Notes: generated by a model from the sequence alone, not told the origin. Positions 39,709 through 49,779 are shown, numbered from the stretch's first letter. The stretch is DNA of 64,000 bases from Streptomyces kaniharaensis (GCF_009569385.1 NZ_WBOF01000001.1:3482001-3546000); one strand, 5' to 3'. A program made the numbers and translations.

Positions 39709-40731
39709 GTGACGACGAATGTTCCGGGCGCGAAGCTGATCCTGCTCACCACCACCCACCGGGTGGCTCCCGGCCTGCTGGCGTGGCCGGCGTGGGAGGC
39801 GCTGCGGTCGGCGGGGCGGGTGCTGGCGGGGGATGCCGGGCATCCGCAGCTGGCGGCGGTGCGGCAGGCCGGGGTGGCGGTGGAGGTCGTGTCGGCCGAG
39901 TCGGCGCCGGCTCTGGCGCGTCTGCTGACGGAGCAGCCGGCGGCGGCGGGGCCGACGGTGTGGCTGGGCAGTCCGGACGGGGATCCGGGGCTGACGGTGG
40001 CGCTGGCGCGGCTGGCGGTGGAGCACGCGGGCGAGGTGCCGGAGATCGAGGTGCTGCCGGGTTCGTACGACCTGCCCGGGGCGCGCCTGCTGGACCTGGT
40101 GTCGGTGATGGACCGGCTGCGCTCGCCGGGCGGCTGCCCGTGGGACGCCGAGCAGACGCACGCGAGCCTGGTGAAGTACCTGGTGGAGGAGGCGTACGAG
40201 CTGGTCGAGGCGATCGAGGAGGGGGATCGGGAGACGCTGCGCGAGGAGCTGGGCGATGTGCTGCTCCAGGTGTTCTTCCACTCCCGGATCGCCGAGGAGC
40301 ACCCGACCGACGCGTTCTCGATCGACGACGTGGCGGGCGACATCGTCGAGAAGCTGATGTACCGGCACCCGCACGTGTTCGGGGACGTCGAGGCCCGGGG
40401 CGCCGCCGAGGTGGAGGCGAACTGGGAGCAGCTGAAGGCGGCCGAGAAGGCGGACCGGGAGTCGGTGCTGGACGGCGTGCCGGCCGGGCTGCCGTCGCTG
40501 GCGTACGCGGCGAAGCTGGTGTCGCGGGTGCGCCGGGCCGGGTTCGCGGGGGTGCCGGACGAGCCGTACGAGCTGCCCGCGGAGCTCACGGCGGAGTCCG
40601 CGGGCAGGTTGCTGCTGGCGGTGGCGCAGCGGGCGCACGACGCCGGGGTGGACGTGGACGCGGCGCTGCGGGCCGCCGCGCGCGGCTACCGGGACGCGGT
40701 GCGCGCGGCAGAAGGGCTCAAGCCGGAGTAG
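39709..40731 (+). CDS. mazG: Nucleoside triphosphate pyrophosphohydrolase MazG
   Basis: 340 residues. The C-terminal two thirds are MazG: LLDLVSVMDRLRSPGGCPWDAEQTHASLVKYLVEEAYELVEAIEEGDRETLREELGDVLLQVFFHSRIAEE, with the EExxE...ExxD metal motif, then a second helical repeat. It hydrolyses (d)NTPs, including damaged ones, to monophosphates. An N-terminal ~120-residue domain resembling a nucleotide/SAM-type fold precedes it (VPGAKLILLTTTHRVAPGLLAWPAWEALRSAG), as in long actinobacterial forms. The start is GTG at 39709, probably leaderless. It converges with the SDR-like gene 9 bp away. Confidence 0.92.
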   Translation: MTTNVPGAKLILLTTTHRVAPGLLAWPAWEALRSAGRVLAGDAGHPQLAAVRQAGVAVEVVSAESAPALARLLTEQPAAAGPTVWLGSPDGDPGLTVALARLAVEHAGEVPEIEVLPGSYDLPGARLLDLVSVMDRLRSPGGCPWDAEQTHASLVKYLVEEAYELVEAIEEGDRETLREELGDVLLQVFFHSRIAEEHPTDAFSIDDVAGDIVEKLMYRHPHVFGDVEARGAAEVEANWEQLKAAEKADRESVLDGVPAGLPSLAYAAKLVSRVRRAGFAGVPDEPYELPAELTAESAGRLLLAVAQRAHDAGVDVDAALRAAARGYRDAVRAAEGLKPE

Positions 40732-40740
40732 GCGGCGGGC

Positions 40741-41166
40741 TCACGCCGCCGTCGCGGTGTCCGGTTCGCGGCGCCGCTGCGGCGGGACGACCTCGCCGAT
40801 CGCCTCGCCGACGAGGGCGACGAGTTCGGCGAGGCGCTCCAGGTCGAGGTGGTCGGGCAGGTCGGCGAGGGAGATGATCCGCTCGCCGTCCGGGCCCGCG
40901 ACGCAGAACAGGTCGATCGGTCCGAGGTGCTTCTCGGCGGTGTCCACGAGCGCGGCGACGTCGCTGGGGCGGCGGATGTCCCCGCCGACGCCGACGACGG
41001 GGCAGCCGGGCCGGTCGAGCTCCGCGGCGAGGTCCTCGGCGACGGCGGCCCGCTGGTCGGCGATCAGCATGCCGGCGGCGCCGGCCGCGGTGAACCGGCG
41101 GGCGAGGTCGGCCCCCGACCCGCCGTCGAGTACCGCGATGACGACGACTGCCCCGCTGACCTTCAT
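40741..41166 (-). CDS. Truncated short-chain dehydrogenase-like protein (Rossmann half only)
   Basis: 141 residues, about half of an SDR. VVVIAVLDGGSGADLARRFTAAGAAGMLIADQRAA resembles the cofactor loop and beta2. VGVGGDIRRPSDVAALVDTAEKHLGPIDLFCVAGPDG matches beta3 to beta4. It then ends in a short helical tail with no S-Y-K catalytic part. The start is well supported: ATG at 41166 with GGAGGAG 8 nt upstream. It is therefore a real translated gene rather than a fragment lacking a start. It may bind a nucleotide without dehydrogenase activity. No neighbour clarifies its role. Confidence 0.7.
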   Translation of the reverse strand: MKVSGAVVVIAVLDGGSGADLARRFTAAGAAGMLIADQRAAVAEDLAAELDRPGCPVVGVGGDIRRPSDVAALVDTAEKHLGPIDLFCVAGPDGERIISLADLPDHLDLERLAELVALVGEAIGEVVPPQRRREPDTATAA

Positions 41167-41435
41167 TGGTCCGCTCCTCCCTGTGGGCGGCACCGCACCG
41201 GCGCCCACGATTTTCTGCCGAGGATCGTAGGCACGTCCTGACCCTCCGCAACAGGGATTACCCCTCAGGTGACCAGACTCACGCCCGCCGCACGGCCAAG
41301 AGCTGTCCAAGACCCGTCTACAGGCCGTCCACAGGCCGTGCACGGAGCGTTCGCGGGGTGTTGATCGACCCTGCGCCGGCCGTGGACGAACCGGTCACGG
41401 TCCGTCACCGGCCGGGCCCACCCTGATCCACCGGA

Positions 41436-41441
41436 TACGGT
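41436..41441 (+). promoter_or_regulatory. -10 element of a probably leaderless P450 mRNA
   Basis: TACGGT ends 6 nt before the ATG at 41448, with no ribosome site. Confidence 0.5.
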
Positions 41442-41447
41442 CGAACC

Positions 41448-42746
41448 ATGCCAGTTCAGCCCGATGACGCCCGCCCGCCGCTCTTCACGTGGGAGTTCGC
41501 CGCCGATCCGTACCCGGCCTACGCCTGGCTGCGCGAGCACGCCCCGGTGCACCGCACCACGCTGCCGAGCGGGGTGGAGGCCTGGCTGGTGACGAGGTAC
41601 GCGGACGCGCGCCAGGCGCTGGCGGACAGCCGGCTGTCGAAGAACCCGGCGCACCACAGCGAGCAGGCGCACCGCACCGGCCGGGTGGGCATCCCGGGCG
41701 AGCGGCAGGCGGACCTGATGACGCATCTGCTGAACATCGACCCGCCGGACCACACCCGGCTGCGCCGCCTGGTGTCGAAGGCGTTCACGCCGCGCCGGGT
41801 GGCCGAGTTCGAGCCGCGGGTGCAGCAGCTCACCGACCGCCTGATCGACGGCTTCGCGCAGCGCGGCTCGGCGGACCTGATCCACGAGTTCGCGTTCCCG
41901 CTCCCCATCTACGCGATCTGCGACATGCTGGGCGTGCCGGCCGAGGACCAGGACGACTTCCGCGACTGGGCCGGCATGATGCTGAGACACACGAAGCCGG
42001 GCCACGGCAGCGGCCAACGCGGCGGCGTGGGGCGGGCGGTGAAGCGGATGCGGGCGTATCTGCTGGAGCTGATCCACCGCAAGCGGTTGGAGCTCGGGGA
42101 CGACCTGATCTCGGGCCTGATCCGGGCGAGCGACCACGGCGAGCACCTGACCGAGAACGAGGCCGCCGCGATGGCGTTCATCCTCCTCTTCGCGGGTTTC
42201 GAGACGACCGTCAACCTGATCGGCAACGGCACGTACGCGCTGCTGCGCAATCCCGGACAGCGGGCGTTGCTGCAGGAGTCGGTGGCCCGTGGCGAGACCG
42301 CGCTGCTGGAGACCGGGATCGAGGAACTCCTGCGCTACGACGGGCCGGTGGAGCTGGCGACGTGGCGGTTCGCGACCCGGCCGCTGGCCATCGGCGGGGT
42401 GGACATCCCGGTCGGCGACCCGGTGCTGGTGGTGCTCGCCGCGGCGGACCGGGATCCGGCCCGGTTCGCGGACGAGAACACCCTGGACCTGGCCCGGACG
42501 GACAACCCGCACCTGGGCTTCGGGCACGGGATCCACTACTGCATCGGCGCGCCGCTGGCCCGGCTCGAAGGACGCAGCGCGCTGGCCACGCTGCTTTCCC
42601 GCCTGCCCGATCTGCGGCTGGCGGAAACCCCGGAGAATCTGCGCTGGCGCGGCGGTCTGATCATGCGCGGACTGCGTGAACTTCCGGTCGAATTCAGTCC
42701 GGAGAGCCGCTCCCCGCATGCCGTTCTCGGCGCCTCGACCAGCTGA
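41448..42746 (+). CDS. Cytochrome P450 (bacterial CYP)
   Basis: 432 residues. The oxygen-binding I-helix FAGFETTVN, the K-helix EELLR (ExxR) and the heme loop FGHGIHYC365IGAPLAR are intact. LNIDPPDHTRLRRLVSKAFTPRRV is the typical C-helix region. It is a soluble monooxygenase needing ferredoxin and a reductase, neither of which is adjacent. I cannot name the substrate. It stands alone, so it is not obviously part of a biosynthetic cluster. The start is leaderless-like. Confidence 0.95.
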   Translation: MPVQPDDARPPLFTWEFAADPYPAYAWLREHAPVHRTTLPSGVEAWLVTRYADARQALADSRLSKNPAHHSEQAHRTGRVGIPGERQADLMTHLLNIDPPDHTRLRRLVSKAFTPRRVAEFEPRVQQLTDRLIDGFAQRGSADLIHEFAFPLPIYAICDMLGVPAEDQDDFRDWAGMMLRHTKPGHGSGQRGGVGRAVKRMRAYLLELIHRKRLELGDDLISGLIRASDHGEHLTENEAAAMAFILLFAGFETTVNLIGNGTYALLRNPGQRALLQESVARGETALLETGIEELLRYDGPVELATWRFATRPLAIGGVDIPVGDPVLVVLAAADRDPARFADENTLDLARTDNPHLGFGHGIHYCIGAPLARLEGRSALATLLSRLPDLRLAETPENLRWRGGLIMRGLRELPVEFSPESRSPHAVLGASTS

Positions 42747-42868
42747 CGACACGTCGCTCATGCACCTCGGGCGCCAGCATGAACACCCATCAATCCGGAC
42801 AAACATCTGCCGTTGACCGGTGATTGAACACGCGACGTAATTCCGGTGTGATGTCGACGATATGAGCT

Positions 42869-42897
42869 TGTGATTTGTCTGAGGATCGGTCTACTCT
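42869..42897 (+). promoter_or_regulatory. Promoter of the riboswitch-rpf transcript
   Basis: TTGTGA (42869-42874) and TACTCT (42892-42897) are separated by 17 nt and lie about 50 nt before the riboswitch core. Confidence 0.55.
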
Positions 42898-42944
42898 CCC
42901 TGGAGTTCGCAGCTGCGGACCCTCGTACGCGGAACGCCGAGTCC

Positions 42945-43112
42945 TGCCCGCCGCGTCACGGGAAACCGACCAGACCCTGGGCAGGGACGGGGGAACCAGG
43001 ATTTTTGCCGTTCCTCGACGGCTTGGGGTGAAGCCGCCCATGCGGAATCGTTTCCGCTGACGGCGGCCGGGCCACCTCCCGGTCCGAACCCGACAGCTCA
43101 CCTCGCAGGCGT
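42945..43112 (+). ncRNA. c-di-AMP (ydaO-type) riboswitch
   Basis: The leader of the Rpf-like gene contains conserved pieces of the ydaO/c-di-AMP class in the right order: ACGGGGGAACCA, then GGGGTGAAGCCG, then CCGAACCCGACAGCTCACCT just before CGCAGGCGTGCGG. It sits directly upstream of a cell-wall lytic (resuscitation-promoting) gene, the standard target of this class in actinomycetes, where c-di-AMP usually turns expression off. The boundaries are approximate. Confidence 0.85.
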
Positions 43113-43130
43113 GCGGAGAGGGACCTCTTC

Positions 43131-44054
43131 ATGCTGTTCGTTGGAACTGGCCGTCACCGTCGTCGCACCCAGGCCGAGAAGGCCATCGCCGTCGCAGGTG
43201 TGGCAGGCGTCGGACTCGCACTGCCGATCCTCACCGCCACCGGCGCCTCCGCCGCCCCGGCCTCCGGCTGGGACTCCGTCGCCCAGTGCGAGAGCGGCGG
43301 CGACTGGAGCATCAACACCGGCAACGGCTTCTACGGCGGCCTGCAGTTCACCTCCAGCACCTGGAAGGCGTACGGCGGCACCGCGTACGCGCCGCAGGCC
43401 AACCAGGCCAGCAAGTCCCAGCAGATCTCGGTGGCCGAGAAGGTCCTGGCCTCGCAGGGCCCGGGCGCCTGGCCGGTCTGCTCGAAGAAGGCCGGCCTGT
43501 CGAAGGGCGGCGCTCCGGCCGTCGTCGACTCCTCCTCGGACGCCAAGCCCGCCGCCCAGCAGCATGCCCAGCAGCCCGCCGCGAAGCCCGCCCAGCCGAA
43601 GCCGGCTCAGAAGCCCGTGCAGCAGCAGGCCGCCCAGCCGCACGCCCATCAGCACGCCCAGCAGGCCCAGCCCCAGCAGCAGGCCCAACCCCAGGCCCCG
43701 GGCTTCTCCGGCAAGGCCGGCTGGGACGCCGACGCGAAGGTGTACTGGTACCAGAACAACGGCGCCTGGTACTGGACCAGCCACCAGAGCGTCTACCAGC
43801 AGTACGCCGGCCAGGCCGCGACCCAGTACGCGCCGTCCGCCCCGGCCCAGTCGGCTCCCGCCGCCACCCACCACGCCCCGGCCGCGCCGCAGGGCGGCCA
43901 CGACTACACCGTGCACGCCGGTGACACGCTGTCGAGCATCGCCGCCGCCCAGGGCGTGTCCGGCGGCTGGCACGCGCTGTACGACGGCAACCGCGGCACC
44001 GTCGGCGGCGACCCGAACCTGATCCTCCCCGGCCAGGTCCTGCACCTCGGCTGA
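43131..44054 (+). CDS. rpfA: Resuscitation-promoting factor-like transglycosylase with LysM domain
   Basis: 307 residues. A signal peptide (basic start, hydrophobic core, ASA-AP) precedes the Rpf lysozyme-like domain [10 protein letters not shown]54[29 protein letters not shown], with catalytic Glu54 and paired Cys. A Gln/Ala/Pro/His-rich linker and a [23 protein letters not shown] segment follow. The C-terminal LysM domain binds peptidoglycan ([31 protein letters not shown]). It cleaves cell-wall glycan during spore germination or growth. ATG at 43131 is preceded by AGAGGGAC. It is controlled by the riboswitch just upstream. Confidence 0.92.
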   Translation: MLFVGTGRHRRRTQAEKAIAVAGVAGVGLALPILTATGASAAPASGWDSVAQCESGGDWSINTGNGFYGGLQFTSSTWKAYGGTAYAPQANQASKSQQISVAEKVLASQGPGAWPVCSKKAGLSKGGAPAVVDSSSDAKPAAQQHAQQPAAKPAQPKPAQKPVQQQAAQPHAHQHAQQAQPQQQAQPQAPGFSGKAGWDADAKVYWYQNNGAWYWTSHQSVYQQYAGQAATQYAPSAPAQSAPAATHHAPAAPQGGHDYTVHAGDTLSSIAAAQGVSGGWHALYDGNRGTVGGDPNLILPGQVLHLG

Positions 44055-44075
44055 CCTCGGCTGATCTGGGGGCAC

Positions 44076-44114
44076 CGGACGAAGGGGGGCGGCGGCTCCG
44101 GCCCCCTTCGTCCG
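44076..44114 (+). terminator. Terminator after rpfA
   Basis: A 13-bp stem, 44076-44088 with 44102-44114, containing a GC-rich loop. Confidence 0.8.
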
Positions 44115-44218
44115 CGTTCGCCCCCTTTGTTGGGGCAACCAGGTGAACTACCGGTGGGTAGTCGGGCCACACGGTGAGACGGGACCCAGGTCAACGTGGC
44201 CCCGGGAGCCCGTGCGGT

Positions 44219-44224
44219 TAGGCT
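44219..44224 (+). promoter_or_regulatory. Probable -10 element of eno
   Basis: TAGGCT lies 80 nt before the eno start. No clear -35 was seen. Confidence 0.35.
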
Positions 44225-44234
44225 CTGGTCGTAA

Positions 44235-45590
<1,356 letters not shown>

Positions 45591-45604
45591 GCGCACGCCT
45601 GACC

Positions 45605-45646
45605 GGTGCCCCGCCGTTCACCCCGTAGGGTGGACGGCGGGGCACC
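45605..45646 (+). terminator. Terminator after eno
   Basis: A 19-bp stem with one T-G pair, 45605-45623 with 45628-45646, and loop CGTA. Confidence 0.9.
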
Positions 45647-45671
45647 GTCGCGACCAGGAGGGGAACGGGAG

Positions 45672-46175
45672 ATGGCAGGCTGGAGGATCCCGGGCTTGGC
45701 GGCCCGGCCTCGCTTCACGAGCCGGGCGACCGTCCTCGTCCTGGTGCTCTGCTCGCTCGTGGCGATCCTCGCCTACCCGACGCGGCAGTTCATCTCCCAG
45801 CGCGCCGAGATCTCCGCCCAGCGGGCGAAGGCCGAGCATGCCCGGCAGCAGGTCGAGCAGCTGCGCCGGGAGAAGGCCCGCTGGCAGGACCCGGAGTACG
45901 TCAAGGCGCAGGCCCGCGCCCGGCTGCACTACGCGATGCCGGGGGAGACCCCGTACATCGCGGTGGACCCGGCCGGACAGGGCGCCCCCGCGTCCTCCGC
46001 CGCCTCGCCCGCCCCCGCCGGCGGCACGGCCACCGGCCCGGTGAAGGCCGCCAAGCCCTGGTACTCCAGCATCTGGGACTCGGTGGACGCCGCCGACACC
46101 GCCGCCCTGGCCCCGCCCTCCACCCGTCCGCTCCCACCGTCCCCCGTTGGAGACCCCGCCTCCCATGACCACTGA
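45672..46175 (+). CDS. FtsB/DivIC-type septum formation initiator
   Basis: 167 residues. A short cytoplasmic N-terminus and one membrane helix (TVLVLVLCSLVAILAYPT, about 20-37) are followed by a coiled coil (QFISQRAEISAQRAKAEHARQQVEQLRREKARWQDPEYVKAQARARLHYAMPGE). The latter ends in the conserved DPEYVxxxARxxLxYxxPGE motif. A Pro/Ala-rich tail follows. It probably acts in the divisome at sporulation or cross-wall septa. ATG at 45672 follows GGGAG directly. Its end overlaps the next gene by 11 nt. Confidence 0.9.
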   Translation: MAGWRIPGLAARPRFTSRATVLVLVLCSLVAILAYPTRQFISQRAEISAQRAKAEHARQQVEQLRREKARWQDPEYVKAQARARLHYAMPGETPYIAVDPAGQGAPASSAASPAPAGGTATGPVKAAKPWYSSIWDSVDAADTAALAPPSTRPLPPSPVGDPASHDH

Positions 46176-46830
46176 GAACCACCCCGCCGTCTCCGACGCC
46201 GACGTCGCGGCCATCGCCGCCCAGCTCGGCCGGGTGCCGCGCGGCCTGCGCGCCGTGGCGCACCGCTGCCCCTGCGGCAACCCGGACGTCGTGGAGACGG
46301 CCCCCCGGCTGCCGGACGGCACGCCGTTCCCCACGCTCTACTACCTGACCTGCCCCAAGGCCGCCTCGCTGATCGGCACCCTGGAGGCGGACGGCGTGAT
46401 GAAGGAGCAGAGCGCCCGCCTCGCCGAGGACCCGGAGCTGGCCGCCGCCTACCAGAAGGCGCACGAGGACTACATCGCCCGGCGCGACGCCATCGAGGTG
46501 CTGGAGGGCTTCCCGAGCGCCGGCGGCATGCCGGACCGGGTCAAGTGCCTGCACGTGCTGGCCGGCCACTCGCTGGCGGCCGGCGAGGGCGTCAATCCGC
46601 TCGGCGACGAGGCGCTCGGCATGCTGGAGGACTGGTGGGCCAAGGGCCCGTGCGTCTCCCCGGCCGAGGTCGAGGCCGCCGGTGAGCGGGTCGCCCGCAA
46701 CCGGGCCAAGGAGCAGGACCACGAGGCCGTGATCGCCGCCAAGGAGGCGAAGACCGCCGAGCGCGCCGCCAAGAAGCGCGCCGCCGAGGAGGGCGACGCG
46801 CAGGAATCCTCTTCCCGGGAGTCCGAGTGA
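46165..46830 (+). CDS. DUF501 family protein
   Basis: 221 residues of the conserved actinobacterial DUF501 family: IAAQLGRVPRGLRAVAHRCPCGNPDVVETAPRLPDGTPFPTLYYLTCPKAASLIGTLEADGVM and MPDRVKCLHVLAGHSLAAGEGVNPLGDEAL. A charged Ala/Lys/Glu tail follows. Conserved Cys residues (HRCPCG, LTCP, KCLH) suggest metal binding. ATG at 46165 lies inside the end of the FtsB-like gene; TTG at 46147 in the same frame is an alternative. It ends overlapping the next start (GTGA). Function unknown. Confidence 0.88.
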   Translation: MTTENHPAVSDADVAAIAAQLGRVPRGLRAVAHRCPCGNPDVVETAPRLPDGTPFPTLYYLTCPKAASLIGTLEADGVMKEQSARLAEDPELAAAYQKAHEDYIARRDAIEVLEGFPSAGGMPDRVKCLHVLAGHSLAAGEGVNPLGDEALGMLEDWWAKGPCVSPAEVEAAGERVARNRAKEQDHEAVIAAKEAKTAERAAKKRAAEEGDAQESSSRESE

Positions 46831-47768
46831 GCATGACCCGTGTGGCCGCGATCGACTGCGGCACCAACTCGATCCGCCTGCTGGTCGCCGATCTGGACCC
46901 GGAGACCGGGCAGATCACCGACCTCGACCGCCGGATGATCATCAACCGGCTGGGCCAGGGCGTGGACCAGACCGGCCGGCTGCACCCGGACGCCCTGGCC
47001 CGCACCTTCGCGGCCTGCCGGGAGTACAAGGAGATCATCACCGGGTTCGGGGTCGGCCCGGGCCGCACCCGCTTCGTCGCGACCAGCGCCTCCCGGGACG
47101 CCGAGAACAGCGACGAGTACGTCAAGGGCGTGCGCGACATCCTGGGAGTCGAGCCCGAGGTGGTGAGCGGCGAGGAGGAGGCGCACCTGTCCTTCGTCGG
47201 CGCCACCAAGGAGCTGACCGGCGGCCAGTTCCCCGCTCCGTACCTGGTGTTCGACCTCGGCGGCGGCTCGACCGAGTTCGTGCTCGGCGAGGACGACGTG
47301 CGGGCGGCGCGCTCGGTGGACATCGGCTGCGTCCGGCTGACCGAGCGCCACTTCGGCGGCGCCGAGCTGCCCTCCGAGGAGCAGATCGAGGCCGCCCGGG
47401 CGCACGTGCGGGCCGAGCTGGACAAGGCGGAGGAGGCCGTCCCGCTGACCGGCGCGGCCACCCTGGTGGGCCTGGCCGGGACGGTCACCACGGTGTCCGC
47501 GATCGCCCAGGAGCTGCCCGCCTACGACTCCGAGGCGATCCACCACTCGCGGATCGGCCGGGAGCGGGTGGCCCGGATCGCCCGCGAGCTGCTCGCCGCC
47601 ACGCACGCCGAGCGCGCGGCGATCCCGTCGATGCACCCGGGCCGGGTGGACGTGATCGCGGCCGGCGCGCTGGAGCTGCTGGAGATCATGGAGCGGACCG
47701 GCGCCGACGAGGTGGTCGTGAGCGAGCACGACATCCTGGACGGGATCGCCTGGAGTATGGCCTCCTGA
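46827..47768 (+). CDS. Ppx/GppA family exopolyphosphatase
   Basis: 313 residues, ASKHA fold. The phosphate loops are VAAIDCGTNSIRLLVADL and LVFDLGGGSTEFV. RFVATSASRDAENSDEYVKGV and VVSGEEEAHLSFVGA are family blocks, and LAGTVTTVSAIAQEL comes near the end. It hydrolyses polyphosphate or (p)ppGpp-related pentaphosphate. This is the short actinobacterial form without the C-terminal HD domain. GTG at 46827 overlaps the DUF501 stop (GTGA) and has GGGAG 5 nt upstream; ATG at 46833 is the alternative. Confidence 0.92.
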   Translation: MSMTRVAAIDCGTNSIRLLVADLDPETGQITDLDRRMIINRLGQGVDQTGRLHPDALARTFAACREYKEIITGFGVGPGRTRFVATSASRDAENSDEYVKGVRDILGVEPEVVSGEEEAHLSFVGATKELTGGQFPAPYLVFDLGGGSTEFVLGEDDVRAARSVDIGCVRLTERHFGGAELPSEEQIEAARAHVRAELDKAEEAVPLTGAATLVGLAGTVTTVSAIAQELPAYDSEAIHHSRIGRERVARIARELLAATHAERAAIPSMHPGRVDVIAAGALELLEIMERTGADEVVVSEHDILDGIAWSMAS

Positions 47769-47791
47769 CCCCCTGCACGCCTTACCTGACC

Positions 47792-47823
47792 GGCCCCGGA
47801 GCCCCTTTCGGGGGTCCGGGGCC
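47792..47823 (+). terminator. Terminator of the eno-ppx region
   Basis: The stem GGCCCCGGA (47792-47800) with TCCGGGGCC (47815-47823), extended by GCCCC/GGGGG inside, lies 24 nt after the ppx stop. Confidence 0.8.
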
Positions 47824-47854
47824 GGGGCGCGCCCGGGCCCGTGCGGGAATGTTC

Positions 47855-47868
47855 GTGAATTTCTTCAC
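47855..47868. promoter_or_regulatory. Rex-like operator 1 upstream of ndh
   Basis: GTGAATTTCTTCAC is a perfect match to the GTGAA-N4-TTCAC core of the actinomycete Rex operator. It lies about 330 bp upstream of the ndh start. Confidence 0.6.
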
Positions 47869-48146
47869 ATGGCCACCCCGCCAATCGTCGCACCCGGTCG
47901 CCCGCTACGTCCGAAATGTGGGACCGAAGGTATGCCGTGCGTAGCGGCCGATGGATCGCAGGTCAGGCCTCGTTCGGGGTTTGAAATTCGAAATCACGCG
48001 CGGGAACCCCGGTGCTGTACGGATCGTTGCTGCTCAGCTCGGTGGTGTGCGCCCCGGCGCTCGCGGGGCACCTCCGGGGGCGGTGGGATGTCGCCGAGGG
48101 GGTCGTTTTGTGGCCGCGCAGTGTAGCACGGGGTGTCCACGAGCTT

Positions 48147-48160
48147 GTGACCGGGCTCAC
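48147..48160. promoter_or_regulatory. Rex-like operator 2 at the ndh promoter
   Basis: GTGACCGGGCTCAC, within TTGTGACCGGGCTCACGAA (48145-48163), fits TTGTGA-N6-TCACAA with one mismatch. It ends 36 bp before the ndh ATG, over the -35 region. Confidence 0.7.
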
Positions 48161-48185
48161 GAAGGCTGCTCCGGACGGTGCTGGA

Positions 48186-48191
48186 TACTTT
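48186..48191 (+). promoter_or_regulatory. -10 element of a probably leaderless ndh mRNA
   Basis: TACTTT ends 5 nt before the ATG at 48197, and no ribosome site is present. Confidence 0.5.
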
Positions 48192-48196
48192 CGGAT

Positions 48197-49564
48197 ATGA
48201 GCACCACGGAGCGTCCTCGCATCCTCATTGTCGGCGGTGGTTACGTCGGCCTGTATGCCGCGATGCGCATCCTCAAGAAGATGCGTTACGGCGAAGCGAC
48301 CGTCACGGTCGTCGACCCGCGGTCGTACATGACGTACCTGCCTTTCCTCCCCGAGGCGGCCGGCGGCAACGTCGCGCCTCGCAACCTCGTCGCGCCGCTG
48401 CGCAGCGCCCTCAAGAAGGCGGAGGTGCTCACCGGTGCGGTCACCGGTGTGGACCACGCCCGCAAGGTCGCCACGATCCAGCCCGCGGCCGGCGACTCGT
48501 ACGAGCTGCCCTTCGAGTACCTGGTCGTCGCGACCGGCTCGGTCTCCCGCACCTTCCCGATCCCGGGTCTGGCGGAGCACGGCATCGGCATGAAGACGGT
48601 CGAGGAGGCCATCGGCCTCCGCAACCACGTCATGGCCCAGCTGGACAAGGCCGAGTCCACCACGGACGAGGCGGTCCGCCGCAAGGCCCTGACCTTCGTC
48701 GTCATCGGCGGTGGCTTCGCCGGTGTCGAGACGATCGCCGAGATCGAGGACATGGCGCGCGACGCGTCGAAGCTGTACCGGACCGTCAGCCGTGACGACA
48801 TGCGCTTCGTCATGGTCGAGGCGGCCAACCGCATCCTCCCCGAGGTGGGCCCGGACCTCGGTCTGTGGACCAAGGAGAAGCTCGAGGAGCGCAAGATCGA
48901 GGTCTACATCGAGACCTCGATGGACTCCTGCATCGACGGCCACGTCATGCTGAAGAACGGCATGGAGATGGACGCCTCCACCATCGTGTGGACGGCGGGC
49001 GTCAAGCCGAACCCGGTGCTGGCCGACTTCGGCCTGCCGCTCGGCCCGCGCGGCCACGTCGACACCGCGCCGACCCTCCAGGTCCAGGGCTTCGACTACG
49101 TCTGGGCCGCCGGCGACAACGCCCAGGTGCCGGACCTCGCCGCCGGCGAGGGCGCCTGGTGCCCGCCGAACGCGCAGCACGCCTGCCGCCAGGCCGTCGT
49201 CCTCGGTGACAACGTGATCTCCGGCATGCGGGGCTTCCCGCAGAAGGAGTACAAGCACAAGAACCTCGGTGCGGTCGCCGGTCTCGGCCTGCACAAGGGT
49301 GTCGCGATCCTCTTCGGCAAGGTCAAGCTCAAGGGCCGCCTGGCCTGGTGGTTCCACCGTGCGTACCACGGCGCGATGGTCCCGACCGTCAACCGCAAGG
49401 TCCGCGTCTTCACGGACTGGACGCTCGCGATGTTCCTGAAGCGCGAGATGGTCGGCCTCTCCCAGATGGAGAAGCCGCAGCTGCCCATCCAGGAGGTCAC
49501 GCCTCCCACCAAGCCCGTCGAGGCGGCCAAGCCGGCCGTCGAGAAGGAACTCGCCAGCAAGTAA
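48197..49564 (+). CDS. ndh: Type II NADH dehydrogenase
   Basis: 455 residues. Two Rossmann folds: FAD-binding RILIVGGGYVGLYAAMRI (9-26) and NADH-binding LTFVVIGGGFAGVETIAEI, then the FAD ribityl motif YVWAAGDNAQVPDL. A C-terminal amphipathic/hydrophobic part (KLKGRLAWWFHRAYHGAMVPTVNRKVRVFTDWTLAMFLKREMVGL) attaches it to the membrane. It passes electrons from NADH to menaquinone without proton pumping. Two Rex-like operators upstream suggest control by the NADH/NAD ratio. Confidence 0.94.
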   Translation: MSTTERPRILIVGGGYVGLYAAMRILKKMRYGEATVTVVDPRSYMTYLPFLPEAAGGNVAPRNLVAPLRSALKKAEVLTGAVTGVDHARKVATIQPAAGDSYELPFEYLVVATGSVSRTFPIPGLAEHGIGMKTVEEAIGLRNHVMAQLDKAESTTDEAVRRKALTFVVIGGGFAGVETIAEIEDMARDASKLYRTVSRDDMRFVMVEAANRILPEVGPDLGLWTKEKLEERKIEVYIETSMDSCIDGHVMLKNGMEMDASTIVWTAGVKPNPVLADFGLPLGPRGHVDTAPTLQVQGFDYVWAAGDNAQVPDLAAGEGAWCPPNAQHACRQAVVLGDNVISGMRGFPQKEYKHKNLGAVAGLGLHKGVAILFGKVKLKGRLAWWFHRAYHGAMVPTVNRKVRVFTDWTLAMFLKREMVGLSQMEKPQLPIQEVTPPTKPVEAAKPAVEKELASK

Positions 49565-49689
49565 GCGACTGAGGCCCGGGTGTGGGAGCACTCGGGTATG
49601 AGTCGGAGGCCCTCCGCCCGGCAGTGTCGCCGGACCACGACCTCCGTGGTGCTCAGCCGGCCGTGCGACCGGGCGGAGTACAGAAGTAG

Positions 49690-49720
49690 GAAGGCCCCTG
49701 CCGAACCGGCAGGGGCCTTC
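49690..49720. terminator. Bidirectional terminator between ndh and the ABC transporter
   Basis: A 14-bp stem, 49690-49703 with 49707-49720, tight loop and A/T-rich ends, between convergent units. Confidence 0.85.
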
Positions 49721-49779
49721 CGCGTGCTCGGGCGACACCGACGCCCAGGGGCGCCTCGGGACGCCCCGAGGGACGCCCA

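Noticed and set aside
47869..48126. 85-codon ORF in the ndh upstream region
   Set aside because: Arg/Cys/Gly-rich random-like sequence over an operator region, with no ribosome site.
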